This document shows, piece by piece, positions 32,396 to 45,322 of a stretch of DNA of 64,000 nucleotides. Source of the DNA: Ooceraea biroi. Its lineage: Eukaryota > Arthropoda > Insecta > Hymenoptera > Formicidae. The stretch is taken from NCBI RefSeq assembly GCF_003672135.1, contig NC_039515.1, positions 13,578,001-13,642,000 on the forward strand. Direction: 5' to 3'. Each line of letters opens with the position of its first letter. Positions within the stretch are counted from its first letter, which is position 1. The position numbers were made by a program, and so were the translations under genes. The notes beneath the pieces are model-generated. The model was not told the DNA's origin and ran no database searches. It was given only the letters and a program-made list of their open reading frames with translations.

Positions 32396-33969
32396 CACCC
32401 TCAGAAAGGATTTCTGATAACAAGACGAAAAATATTCTCGACTAATTTAATCGTATTACAAGTATACAAAATATGAAAATAAAACAATTTTTAATTTAAA
32501 TCAGTAATTTCTATTCTTCTCTCTCGAATTAAGGGGGGAGCCTGCTTTAGAACGCTGAAAATAAGGTATATTTTGCGAATTGTTTTTGGAGAAACTATAC
32601 AGCGGATCATTATAAAACTTTGATGCATTTATTAGTACGTGTTTAAAGATAAAAAAAATTATTTTTTGATTTGAATATATCGCCTGTAGAGGTCGTCCTG
32701 GAGAAATCTTAGTGCAGCCGCGTCGCCGGCATTGCAAATTGGTGAGCATTCTCCTGCCTCCAAATGTCGTCTAAACTGAAAAATTGAAATATCTTCTCGT
32801 TATTTATGAATTCCCATCGTCGATGAACCAAAGAGAGAAGAAAAAAGTTGAAAAGTGCCAAAATGGTGGAGCTTAGAACACAAAAGTACGATTTTTAGGC
32901 AAAGTTTTTGAACTTTTTCATGCAAAAATAATTGTTTAACTTAATGTTTTTATGAATATTAAAGGTTCATCGACGATGGGAATTCATAAATAACAAGAAA
33001 ATATTTCAATTTTTCAGTTTGGATGAAATTTGGAGGCAGGAGAATGCTCACCAATCTACAATGCCTCCAGGACGACCTCTACAGGCGATATATTCAAATC
33101 AAAAAATAATTTGTTTTATCTTTAAACACGTACTAATAAATGCATCAAAGTTTTATAATGATCCGCTCTATAGTTTTTCCAAAAAAATTCGTAAAATTAT
33201 ACCTTATTTTCAACGTTCTAAAGCAGGCTCCCCCCTTAAATAAGATTGTCTTACTGTCTTGAGACAAGAGTAACATGTACAAATTTATGCTCATATATTC
33301 TTGTATGTAGAATAATTTGATATTAGCGCCACTTTATAGTAGTCTTTGTCGACGTCGACGCATCATTTTCTCACAGTCGCTCGTCGACTCGGCGCTTCTG
33401 CGTCCTTTATTCCGATAAAACGGCCAATATTTATGTGTTGCGATCGAAAATCGGGAAAGTGTTTCTGTTATTTACAATGAATAAGTGCAATACTCTACAA
33501 GAAATATTAAAAGATATGGAAATGTAAGTAAGTATATACAATATACTTACTTGAGAAATAAGATTCGAGATAAGACATTTCCATATCTTTTAATATTTCT
33601 TGAGAGATTGCACTTATTCATTGTAAATAACAGAAACACTTTCCCGATTTTCGATTGCAACACATAAATATTGGCCGTTTTGTGCAGATTCTACAAATTC
33701 TCTTACAAGAATAGAATAAGATGTCTTTTAGATCTCACAATATTCTTAAAGCAAGAATATTTTGAACTTGCTACAAATTTGTATCTAAATCCTTCTGAGA
33801 AAATTAATGAGATAGCACGAAGATTATTTGAATCTAGATTTTCGAATTTTCTATTCAAGATTAAAATATGCTTCTTTTCAATAATAAATATGATTGTCGC
33901 TATAGCGATCTTATTTTATGATAGATTAAAGAGTAATAGCATTAAGTCCAGAAATCTTTTCTGTGGGTG
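32396..33969 (+). mobile_element. CACCC-ended TA element, filled copy in right arm
   Basis: TA at 32394-32395 and 33970-33971. Mirror of 23102-24677; contains the internal hairpin (about 33416-33681) and TTAA foldback (32533-33235). Confidence 0.8.
32533..33235 (+). mobile_element. TTAA foldback element, 703 bp, in right arm
   Basis: TTAA at 32529-32532 and 33236-33239; mirror of 23838-24540. Confidence 0.85.
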
Positions 33970-36005
33970 TACACACGTGCAAACTGTTTTTTTCGGTTTG
34001 CAGCAGCTCGCCGGAAACCGTTTACTCGAATACATTTCACGCGCGAGCTACACATTTTATTACTTCTTTTTTTCTTTTTTTTCTTATTCCGCCATAGTCT
34101 CCGTTTTCTTGAACTCTGCTTCCTGCAGCGCGGAGACAATGTTGAGCCTCAATGTTGCTCAATATTCTCGCAATGCGCGTAATCGTGCATCCGCTGGACC
34201 AGTTGGAAGCAATTCTGAAAATGTAATTGGGCATCCGAGTATCTCATGACCCCGATTTATCAAAATCAAAAGAGACATTGGTAGAATAAATTTGAAGAAT
34301 TGAAAAATCCGAGGTGCAAGAACGAGAAGATCCTTGGCGCGAAGTAAAGACGCGTTCGCGCCGAGTGAAGAACACAAGAACTCATTCATTTCTCTGGCGT
34401 TCCCGGAGAACACCATGCGGTATGCGAAGCCGCTGTCTTTATTTAGCCTGCGACACCTGCCATGCCTATTTATGGTTTCCAGATAAAATCACGGTGCGAC
34501 AGCAGCAGCGCCATGGCGCGTTCTACGCCGCTGTCGTTGACCACAGAAAGCTCCTGTTTCCGCGCAGCCTTGTAGCAACCTTGACGGCACCATGCACCGA
34601 GTGGAGAAATTGTCTGGAGCACAGACTCGCGAGAGGAGCGCAACGAGCTTTTCCTCCACAGTTAAAACGATAGTGTGCGCGGCCGAGGCCGTCTCGGCTT
34701 TATCTGCTTGCGCAAATAAACGGCGGGAACGCTATCTGGTTGCATAACGATTTTTGCGATAATCGTGGGGCAGCATAATGCGCTCGCGCGACGCAGCCGC
34801 GGAGGGTTAATTCGGGATGTGACAACGACGACGAGGACGATGATGACGATGATGACGACGACGAAGACGACGGCGCTGGCAGTTACGGCTACTGGAACGC
34901 GTCCAATCTTGCGAACGCCACTCGTGAAAGTGCCTTTAAGCTCGGATCGTCGTCGTTGATACGTGGACTCGGTCACGTTAAACAGCACCGCAGGAAAGTT
35001 AACGAATGTGGCTCACGCTTGGACAACAGTGACGGATCCAGGCCTTCCTTTGCCGTTTGCTGATGAACGTTGCTCAGTTGAATGAACATCTTGCTTCTCT
35101 TGTTACAAATTTCGCCCATTTTCATTGTTCGCTCATAATTTTATTCGATCCACCATGGGCCATGAAAAGTTACGAATATTGACTGGTGAAGAGTATTGCG
35201 GTTGCAATATTGTAGCAATGTTACAGCTCATTCTCTCTTCATTCGTTCTAAAAGTTCGTTGCTAGTAGAAGCAAAGTATTTAAGATGAATGTATGAAATT
35301 TGTTCCCTCTGCCAATCATTCTGTGCAAACCGTAGTGTGTTGGCACATTTTTGTGATTTGCCAATGTCTTTGTAATGCAACCTTGCATCTCACCGTTAGA
35401 TATATGATTGTAGAAATAGTCACAGCAATAAACGTACATATTGAGCGTTACTCATCGAGGCATAGATTCCAAAATATTTTATTGATCACTGTGAGAATAT
35501 TTTGTTGATCCTTTGTTGTTAATTACGAGACGATTACATTGTCGATTTGTCGACAAACTGTAAGATAATATTTCCAATACGCCCGTCTGCCGGGGCTTTG
35601 TTGAAAATTCTGCTTCATCCGGCACTGCTTGATGTCGCGACAAGCCGAAAGTGCAAGTGTAACTATTACATACGACGCAACCAGCCGGCGGTTGGTCTTA
35701 AGTAATAGTAACTTGCGGGTTTGAATAACGAAACAGAGAAAGATGGCAAAGGCACGGCGAGAGGAGGCGAAATACAGAGAGAGAAAGAGAAACAGAGAGA
35801 GACAGGAAAAGAGGGAAAAAAGGAAAGAAAGAGAGAGAGAGAGAACGGAGAAAGGCCTATTGGACCCGGCATGCCGTCGTCGTTGACACTCCGAGAAATT
35901 GCGGTCGCGTGCTGTCACTGTCCAGCGCGCCGGAGAAAAGTGCCAGATTGGCGACTGTCGATTGGCGCGGATTATGGCTACGGGACATAATGAACACCGC
36001 TAGCG

Positions 36006-36307
36006 AGCCGAAAAAATTTGGGGCTTAAAACGATAAATGCCAGAATTATTAGAGGTATGTAAAAGTTGTAGTCACTTTGCAAGTTTTTGCTATTTAGGCG
36101 CATAATATGCGCAATACAATTACTGAATCAAAATAATATCTGCCCCCGTTTTTTTCAATTTTCTGCCACCTGCCCGGAATTTCGAATACCTCTGCGAAAA
36201 ACATGTTTCGTATCTCAACTACATCTCGGAAATATTATCCAGTTAAAAAGTACTGCGTTATTGAAACTTTTTTCTTGCCGTAAGTTATCATTATAAAGAA
36301 TCATTCA
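36006..36307 (-). repeat. 300-bp dispersed repeat, mirror copy
   Basis: Reverse complement of 20765-21065, followed by the mariner relic (about 36310-36475) also seen in the left arm. Confidence 0.75.
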
Positions 36308-36496
36308 AGCACAATGAAGAGCGTCGATTGGAATAAGTGATAATCCGAAGGCACCAAGTTGGGTGAATATGTGCGGAAAGATTTTCCAACCCAGATCCAA
36401 AATGGTTTGGTGAATATGAAAAGCATATATAGCTTTTCGTTGCTCATCGCGTTCACTATTGTTTTTCAAAGTTATGTTTATCGTTAAATCATGATA

Positions 36497-38019
36497 CAGG
36501 GTGTCCCATGGGAAGTTGCTGAAAGTAAACGATTGGTTCTCCCCTCCATGACTTCAGAAAGGGTCTTACGGTTAACGGTCGTTCATTTGAGTGTCCGCAG
36601 TTTTATTCTGGTTGTGGTAGATGCAAGTCCGTGCGCGTCAAAATGAGTAATCTGACGACGGAAGAAAAGATGTATCTTGTCGAGTGCTTCTTTTCCAGAG
36701 GAAAGGTTTATAGCAATGCTTACAGGGGGTTTCGTACTAAATACGGAACACATAAAGTTAAGAGCGAAAACACGCTGAAAAGGTTAGAATTTATTATTTC
36801 TTTAAACGTATGCGTTACGTCACTCCATTTTTTTGGCAATAAATCTGCATTAAAATAATGTTTTGTGTTATTTTTATCAGAATTATCGATAATTTTATGC
36901 AGTATGGAACTATCCAAGACCGTAGACATGATCTGCCAGGTCCTTCTGTGTCTGTAGCTGCAGAAGAAAACATTGAAGATATTAAGAAGTATTTTGAAGA
37001 GAATCCAAATTCTTCCATTCGGAAAGCTGCCCAAGCTCTTGAAATATCCAAAACAACGTTACACAGGATTTTAAAACATTTCCTGAAAATGCATCCCTAT
37101 AAAATAACATCGCATCAATTGCTAACCAAACGCGCTATGACGAAACGTGTGGAATTCTGCAAGACGATAAACGGAATGTTTGAAGATGGAGAACTTGATG
37201 CAAAATTGATAATTTACACGGACGAAGCACATTTCTGGCTAAATGGTTATGTTAATAAACAAAATTATAAATTTTGGGGGTCGGAAAATCCCAACGTTTC
37301 CCTGGCTAAACCTTTACATCGACAAAAAATAACAGCATGGGCTGCGATCTCGGTAAAAGGAATTTATCTGCAATTCTTCGAATCAACAGTCACTGGTGAA
37401 AGTTACAAGCAGCTTCTCGAAACACAATTCTTCCCTGATGCAAAAAAAGAGGCCTGGTCAGAGGATTTCATTTCATGCAGGATGGGAGCGACACCACCAC
37501 ATCGAACCCAGGAGGTCTTCGAAACAATCCATAAAGTTTATGGCAATCGAGTCATCGGTCTGGGATACCCCAAATTTGCCCAGGGGGGGCTAGAATGGCC
37601 ACCGTACTCGCCGGATTTAAATCCATGTGACTTCTTTCTTTGGGGATACATTAAGGACCATTGTTATGCCGGAAATCCAGAAACGGTGTCAGATTTAGTA
37701 GTAGCTATTAAAAAGGTCGTCAGTAACATTAAAGACGACACGTTAGAAAAAGTTTTCACAAGTTTTCGTAAAAGAATTGATTTTTGTACAAATTCAGATG
37801 GTGCACACTTTGAAAATATTTATCATTAGCTTACTTGATTATTAGCATATTTTTCATTAATAAAATAAACTGATATACAAACATTTTGCTAAATTTTATT
37901 TATACCCATTAAAAACTGCAGACTTTCCTCTTTCCACCGCAGTTTTTGTTTTTTCAATAACTGCATACGTTTAAAAATGACAGCTGATTAGTTTCAGCAA
38001 CTTCCCATGGGACACCCTG
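36497..38019 (+). mobile_element. Near-complete mariner-like DNA transposon, 1.52 kb
   Basis: 28-bp terminal inverted repeats beginning CAGGGTGTCCCATGGGAAGT and ending with the complement, flanked by TA (36495-36496, 38020-38021). It encodes an intron-containing transposase (36643-37829). Its first 490 bp belong to the right inverted-repeat arm; the rest is found only here because the mate is cut by the gap. Confidence 0.88.
36643..37829 (+). CDS. Mariner/IS630-type transposase with helix-turn-helix exon and DDE_3 domain; one intron
   Basis: Exon 1 36643-36782 encodes MSNLTTEEKMYLVECFFSRG... with a DUF4817-type helix-turn-helix. A 98-bp intron (AAAAG|GTTAG to TTTATCAG|AATT, 36783-36880) joins it in frame to exon 2, 36881-37829, giving about 362 residues. 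Exon 2 has a second HTH (SIRKAAQALEISKTTLHRIL), the first catalytic Asp in IIYTDEAHFWLNG (codon 37221), and the third Asp in PPYSPDLNPCDFFLWGYIKD (codon 37629-37631). The second Asp codon is visible at 37481-37483 but is out of frame: the open frame reads CRMGATPPH where the family has QDGA(T)PPH. Two nearby compensating single-base shifts are implied, so this copy is probably inactive. Spacing from the second to third Asp is 48 residues if corrected. Confidence 0.8.
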
Positions 38020-38047
38020 TATATGACGTTTTACAAACTTTTGACGC

Positions 38048-38345
38048 TTGAATGATTCTTTATAATGATAACTTACGACAAGAAAAAAGTTTCAATAACG
38101 CAGTACTTTTTAACTGGATAATATTTTCGAGATGTAGTTGAGATACGAAACATGTTTTTCGCAGAGGTATTCGAAATTCCGGGCAGGTGGCAGAAAATTG
38201 AAAAAAACGAGGGCAGATATTATTTTGATTCAGTAATTGTATTGTGCATATTATGCGCCTAAATAGCAAAAACTTGCAAAGTGACTACAACTTTTACATA
38301 CCTCTAATAATTCTGGCATTTATCGTTTTAAGCCCCAAATTTTTA
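38048..38345 (+). repeat. 300-bp dispersed repeat, copy 3
   Basis: Near-identical to 20765-21065, just outside the mariner-like element. Confidence 0.75.
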
Positions 38346-40862
38346 CCATACACCTAATAATTCACCTAATAATTCCTCAAGAGCAGATGTTGAAACCTAA
38401 TTTAGTTGCCCTTTCACGAAGCGCGATGAAAGTGTTTGTTTAATAAAACGATATTACTACGATACATGATTCGACAGACGAAACTGACAACGTGGTTACG
38501 TGCTTGAAAGTTAAATCTTCTCTTGAGATTTCAAAAGTCCGCGATATCTGATGAAATAACGATTGCTACCCTATCGAGGACTCTGTATCTCTGTATCGCA
38601 GACGTATCTTAGACGCATTATCTTCATCAGGTACGTCTGCCGATAATCGACACCGCACTGCTCGAGTTAAAAGTGGGTTGTATCGCAGACACTGGGCGAG
38701 ATACGATCTGCAGCGCGAAGGTTTCGTTAACGCGCACGCTATCGCTAGTACAAATAATTCCCTATAATTAATATATTAATATATAAAATACAAAATCAAA
38801 AGACAGGACACGCGTGTAGTAGTCGAGAAGAGTAAGAGAGAACAAAAAATCACTGCTATTGGCGGACACCAAATTATTGTCGTCGTCATCGTTGTCGTCG
38901 TTGCATCCGAGAAAATAAACAACGGAAAGTGCAAACGCAAGTCGCATTATGCGACTTGCAATTACGTAACTCGGCAGTCGAGATGAAGAGACCGCGAGTA
39001 TCGAAAACAAACCAGGGAAAAAGAAAAACGGATATGGAATATACGTATCGCGATGTGGCACGATCTATTTGCGGAAAAGCGAAAAGTAGACGGAAAACCG
39101 GAAACGGCGAAGCGATTGACCACGCGCGATAACGCGGCTTTATCGCGAGCATTTCCCGATTACGTCTTCGACAACAATGCATTTCTCGTGCGGGCAGGGT
39201 GTAAACACCGCGTACTTTCTCTCCGCGGATGCTGGAGGCTGCGTCGAGAGGCGCGCCGTTTTTCTCCGCTCGATGCCCGGAGATGGAGCGATCGGAAATT
39301 AAGACACTTTGACGAACCCCGATTTCCCCGCGCGAGAGAGACTGAGAAAGATGGTTAAGTAACGTATCATTTATGTCTGTTCGAAATTCCGCGTGAAATT
39401 TTACTGTTGATTGTATTCGTTATTAAAAAAGAAAGATCGTACATTCAATGACGTTTAATGAAGGTGGCACGTCTCTACAGGTGAGTTCCGGTAAGACTTC
39501 CTTGGTTCTTTTTATGCATCAACCGACTTTATCGTATCGTGTACTTTAGCTGTATTATCGCGATACGTGACAAAAGCGACAGAACGTGACAAAAGCCGAA
39601 GAACATTTAATTTTGACGTCCAGAAAATTCATAAAAATTGCGCGAATCGTACACAAGGAAACGAAATGGTCCGATATCCGTTATCGGATAACGAAAAATT
39701 GAAACATCGATCATGATTACACGATATTCTTCCTACCGCGCACAAGATTGCGTAATTAAAAATTAAAATACTTTAGTATCTAATAATCGTACGCGATGGA
39801 TAAGCGAGATACGAACGAGATTGCGATTCCTTCGGCGTGATCGTCTATTGCAGCGTCAAGGACTCAAGGTTGGACTTTCTTTCTTTTCGACGTAACGTGT
39901 GTATTCGGGGTCACGCACGCCTTCGATTGAGGCTCTCGTTAATTGCATAAACCTTGGTGACTGCTCGTCCCCATCGATCATGCTTAAAGATTCACTTGGA
40001 TAGCGCCACGCCACTTTCGGGCCTCGATTTTACGTGCAACTCACGGAGCTTACGTAAGAGTGTAGTCGACGATACAACCGGGATCGTAGCGTGAGACACT
40101 CTGCTTAGAAAAATACGTCGAGAAAATGCAGAATTCAGAATAGACTTTTCTCGTGCGAAAAAACTGTCGTAATTAGGGAACCGCTAGTGTCATTTCGCTC
40201 TTCATTGTGCTTGAATGGTTCTTTATAATGACAACTTACGACAAGAAAAAAGTTTCAATGACGATTATGAAAAAACGGAACACTTCTCCAAGAGAAAATC
40301 TGATTGGGAACACGTCTCGTTAGGGAGACAAGATTTGCAACTGAGGTGCAAAGTACGAGACAACAATTACACAGTTTCTGTCACGAGCACGTTCGATGCG
40401 ATCTCGAGGCTCCTTGAAACTTCGTGGTTCAGCGAGTGATCAAGTACTGAATAGCCAGTCACTCGCTGGTTAGTCACATGTGCGATACACACGCTTTTAT
40501 CCAATTTTTTTGTTCAATGTCCAATATCCTCGTACACGGATATCCAAACAATAAATTCTATGCGGAAAATATAAGCGTGGCGTGTCAGACGGGGAACAGT
40601 TAAGGACAAAGTGCGGGCTGTGAGAAGGCCAGCCGAAAAAGACTGGCGAAACTTGATCGGGGAATTTCGAAAATGCTAATGAACCGGATTCACGCACTTA
40701 AGATTGGGCATCAGAAATCAAATGGGAAATATCAACGTAGCCATGAATCTCGCTGTCTCTCGAAGAGTGGCGACTAGAATGCCGGAACATGAACGTTGTA
40801 CCTCTCTTGACTTGTGCACTCCACAAATATTGAACCTTCCTGCCGATCTGAGAGGGCAAATA
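38346..40862. other. Unique intergenic DNA with a GC-richer part
   Basis: No recognisable gene. ORFs at 38929-39132 and 39053-39358 overlap in different frames in a GC-richer block (39050-39350) and have no known domain. A 55-bp fragment of the dispersed repeat lies at 40203-40258, directly followed by an unrecognised 60-codon stretch. Confidence 0.4.
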
Positions 40863-40895
40863 TACAGGGTGGGGCAATAACTATTACCACCTTAA

Positions 40896-41597
40896 GGGGG
40901 GAGCCTGCTTTAGAACGCTGAAAATAAGGTATATTTTACGAATTGTTTTTGGAAAAACTATACAGCGGATCATTATAAAACTTTGATGCATTTATTAGTA
41001 CATGTTTAAAGATAAAAAAATTATTTTTTGATTTGAATATATCGCTTGTAGAGGTCGTCCTGGAGAAATCTTAGTGCAGCCGCGTCGCCGGCATTGCAAA
41101 TTGGTGAGCATTCTCCTGCCTCCAAATTTCGTCTAAACTGAAAAATTGAAATATCTTCTCGTTATTTATGAATTCCCATCGTCGATGAACCAAAGAGAGA
41201 AGAAAAAAGTTGAAAAGTGCCAAAATGGTGGAGCTTAGAACACAAAAGTACGATTTTTAGGCAAAGTTTTTGAACTTTTTCATGCAAAAATAATTGTTTA
41301 ACTTAATGTTTTTATGAATATTAAAGGTTCATCGACGATGGGAATTCATAAATAACAAGAAAATATTTCAATTTTTCAGTTTGGATGAAATTTGGAGGCA
41401 GGAGAATGCTCACCAATCTACAATGCCTCCAGGACGACCTCTACAGGCGATATATTCAAATCAAAAAATAATTTTTTTTATCTTTAAACATGTACTAATA
41501 AATGCATCAAAGTTTTATAATGATCCGCTGTATAGTTTCTCCAAAAAAATTCGTAAAATTATACCTTATTTTCAATGTTCTAAAGCAGGCTCCCCCC
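40896..41597 (+). mobile_element. TTAA foldback element, 702 bp, inserted in the left arm of another transposon
   Basis: TTAA at 40892-40895 and 41598-41601; ends GGGGGGAGCCTGCTTTAGAA and complement. The unfilled TTAA is visible in the opposite arm at 42662-42665. Confidence 0.9.
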
Positions 41598-41929
41598 TTA
41601 AATATCTTCGAATTTATAAGGTCCAGAGGAAAATTTATGTAATCAAAATTATACGATACGAAGGGGGCTAACATATGGCGATAATAATTTTTGTCCTGGT
41701 GGAGGCGCCTCGAAGATATCAAGGTTGCCTTAATTTTTTTAATGGGTTCGGTATGTTTTTTTTCCATAATTTCATAGAAGAGCTTAAAACAAGTACGGAA
41801 CTCATGACACAAAATTATTGAACAAGATTAAATGTAAATGAAAACGATAAAAAATACATTTTTTTTAATGCAACTATGTTATTTTATTACGTGACGTTTT
41901 ATCTCTTATTTTATTATTAATGTTTATAA

Positions 41930-42115
41930 AAGGTGTTCGAAGTGATGGCCATTACTATCAATACAACACTGGATTCTTCTGATCACTGATTGGCTTGCTC
42001 TTCTAATAACGTCGGGAGCTATTGACGCACAGGCTTCAATGATCCGTTGTCGCATGATTTGAGGTGTAGACCATGTCTTTTAGGGTTCCCCATAAAAAGA
42101 AATCCAGTGGTGTCA
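41930..42115 (-). pseudogene. Mariner-like transposase C-terminal remnant
   Basis: Minus-strand frames read TPLDFFLWGTLKDMVYTS followed, after a shift, by IIEACASIAPDVIRRASQ and IDSNGHHFEHL. Similar to the remnant in 13966-15070. Confidence 0.6.
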
Positions 42116-42694
42116 TGTCGACTTGTTCTTCAAATGAATACATCTTGCACGATTGACTTATCTATCGATACTACTTTTCATGTTTATCTTATCCTGTGAA
42201 CTTATTAAGATGGCCTTCAAAGGGTCTTTGTTTTCATTGAAATAAGTTTACGTCACTATATTTATTTTCATCGATGTATCCGTTTGAAGAACAAGTTGAT
42301 CCTCGTTTATGAGGAATGTCAAAATCAAAACATTCCGACAAAACATACTAATAAAGCGTCATTTCGTACATCTTTTAAACGTAAATTTCATTTAATATAA
42401 AAATGTATTTTTTATCGTTTTCATTTACATTTAATCTTGTTCAATAATTTTGTGTCATGAGTTCCGTACTTGTTTTAAGCTCCTCTATGAAATTATGGAA
42501 AAAAAACATACCGAACCTATTAAAAACAATGAAGGTGACCTTGATATCTTCGAAGCGCCTCCACCAGGACAAAAATTATTATCGCCACATGTTAGCCCCC
42601 TTCGTACCGTATAATTTTGATTACATAAATTTTCCTCTGGACCTTACAAATTCGAAGATATTTAAGGTGGTAATAGTTATTGCCCCACCCTGTA

Positions 42695-45320
42695 TACTTG
42701 GAGCTGCATGTGCTTCCGACACGAGAAGTCAAAAGACTGATTATGCTTTCGACATTTTTCGTACTCCGTTCACAGACTCGATTGTCCGACGAAAGGTTGT
42801 GCAACTAAGTTCTGAACCTTTGAACTTTGATCTAGCTTTGAATCGTGACGGATGCAACTGCTGGGTTACTGTTGCTTTATGTGACATTATGGAGCAACGG
42901 CACTGCCACGGTTAGTCTCGTGCGCAAATCGCAAATGCGTGCACGTGTGACGATAGATACGTGTAACGAAGTCACCGTGCGATAACATGGACGAAATCGG
43001 GGCAAGGTCGAGGTGCCATCGATTTCGCGAAGGAATGCGTATTCGTGACTTTCGGCAGAATGGCAATTTGGCCAGTAGGAGATAATGCCGTCTCCTCCTC
43101 GAGGAGATTTGCCGATGGTTAAAAAAGGATCGTGACATGAAGCCAATGATATTAACAGCGTGAATGTTCGCTTGCGATTGCTTTTTCGACTCCATTCCCA
43201 TTATGGACAAACCAATGTTTGTGATGACATTCTAATGATCGGGGGAAACGCGGCATTTGCCGTTCCTTTCGGTTGCACAACAAAGTTGCAGTCACGTATC
43301 TGCGATCTTAAGGGAAAAATGTTACAGGTACAATCGTCAATTGATGATGATCGCTGAGGTGAGAGATCATCGAGCAACAGTCAGTTGTTGAATACCACGG
43401 AACGATAAACAATTGAATAAATAACTTATCTTAATTATTGTCCCAATTACTGTACGCTTTGAGCATAATGGCCTGAATATTTTTGAAATTAACAGCGAGT
43501 TTTTTTCCACACAATAAATAATTTCATCATCTAGTCATCCTAATCTAGCCTCAACCTAATTGATGTAAATGTTGCTTTATATAGGTACGTAATTAAATCT
43601 AACGTCTAAGAATCGAATTGATTTCCATTTAATTTTCATATCATTTTCATCGAATGTTTGACGCATCTGATAAAAACGCTACCCGAGAAATTAGCAAAGT
43701 CATTAGCATACAAATGTCTTACGTTAACACTAACGTAAGAAACAATACTAAAAAGTTTGAGTGATTAAACAAAGTTACCAACGGCCAACGGATTTGTCGC
43801 CGGTCATCGTTCCGAGTTCTCTAATAACATCTGTCAGCAAAAATTACGAGAATGCTGCGCAGACGTCTGAAAATTACAAGCCAATGCAAACAACCGGGAC
43901 AGTCAGTCAAGCGAGTCTGATATTAAAGTCAATAAATAACGCGCAATTAATAACGTCGCGTGCATCGCGCGAACAATGTTTCAGGTAAAAAACGAACGAT
44001 CCGTAACGGGTGAAATAAATTACACGGATTGCCTCGTTACATTACGAACGCATAGCATCAAAATTAACGAAGCACCGCGATGCTTTGGTAACGTCGGAAT
44101 ATCTGAATAATCACGCCGAAAGTGGAATGGATCAGCCAGCCTCGCTTCCGTCGTACGGTTTATTCGTTAAGCCCGTTTCGCGACTGGTTCTCACGATCTT
44201 TCGGTCATGCACAGGTTAGCCGCGAAGGCGATGTTTATCAGCGCGTTACGTTACATCCGCTATATGACAGAGAAGTAATTCGCTAAAAAATCACGAGCGT
44301 GTTATTAGTTTCGACATTTCGCCGCGGAATCGAGTCTAAAGAGCAAATTCGAGAGAATCTCGCTGGGCTTGTTGTTTCATCGGGACCTCCCGCGTTACAC
44401 CTGGTTATCTCAGCCGACGTGGATGACGAGCGGGATCGCGCGATGATGAGGTAAGGTCGACGACGCAACCGAGAGACACGAGAAAGCGGATCTCGCGCAC
44501 GGGCCGAGAGACGGCCTTCGGAATTTTTGTTTCCGCGTGCTACCACCGTGTAACCTTTCAAATTTCCGGGGATTCCCGAAAAGGGAATCGATCGAGATAC
44601 GGCATGGACCCGCGCTCTGGGTCACAGGGGGGAAGCACGACCGATCCTTTCGCGAACGGCCTCGTTGCAGAGCGATCGTTCCAGCTGCGTCGCAACGAGC
44701 CGCTGCGGGGAAAGTGCATAGCTGCGTGAAGTTGTAACTCGCCGAGAGCCGCTGTAATGCATTAATGGCGGCGCACGGAGAAAGAAAGAGAGAAAGATGC
44801 GGGAGGGATGGCGGCAGGGAGAGAATCCTCTTACGTAAGCGCCGTATTAAAGTCCTTCCTCAACGAGTTGTCGATGGGCCGCCGCGAGAACGAAAACGTT
44901 CGGAACCTGTTGCCGACGATCTTCCCTGCGGAATTTCTTTTGGATGCACGCGGATGACCGCTCCTTGGGACGGCGGTGGTAACCGGTACTCAAAGTTGCA
45001 ACACCGTCCTCCGTTCGCCAAATGGCAGGGCGATGATTGGTGAGGCAAGGCGAGAATCATGGGAAGGCAATTGAGATGCGCGTCGAATCGATCGTAGAAA
45101 AATTCTTTCTCAACCTACCGAGGAGATCATTATAAGATCATCAATATGCGCTCATCCCGAATGCGCTTCCGTGACTGAAGTGTTGTCCTCGTAGAGAATG
45201 CACCAACCGTCACGACTGGAAGCTCAAAGTAACAAAAGTAGACGAGGCAAACGAGGAAGGATTTGGCCTTGATGGGATCGCGTACGGAAATTCGTGACTT
45301 TCATTTAGCTGATGAAACGC
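42695..45320. other. Unique intergenic DNA with a GC-rich block
   Basis: GC content rises at about 44290-45060; ORFs there (44765-45043 plus and others) are Arg/Gly-rich, overlap on both strands and have no recognised domain. Possible promoter or 5' exon of an unknown gene, unproven. Confidence 0.35.
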
Positions 45321-45322
45321 TA

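Larger units (their letters stand above)
31424..36986. repeat. Right arm of the 5.56-kb inverted repeat (mate 20090-25661)
   Basis: Mirror of the left arm. On this side the mariner-like element at the outer end is complete and sequence continues past 36986, whereas the left arm is cut there by the gap. Confidence 0.95.
40865..42692. mobile_element. Foldback mariner-like element with long inverted arms, carrying a nested TTAA element
   Basis: Ends CAGGGTGGGGCAATAACTAT and complement, flanked by TA (40863-40864, 42693-42694). Arms of roughly 300 bp (40865-40895 plus 41602-41870, versus about 42395-42692). Between them the minus strand near 41930-42115 encodes a transposase C-terminus (LWGTLKDMVYTS, then RQRIIEACASI, RRIQCCIDSNGHHFEHL). 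Without the 706-bp nested insertion the element is about 1.12 kb, the same plan as 13966-15070. Confidence 0.8.

Noticed and set aside
20090..36986. Inverted repeat read as an inverted transposon with 5.5-kb TIRs (Maverick-like)
   Set aside because: No integrase, polymerase or capsid genes in the spacer and no target duplication; arms consist of host-like DNA plus nested small transposons.
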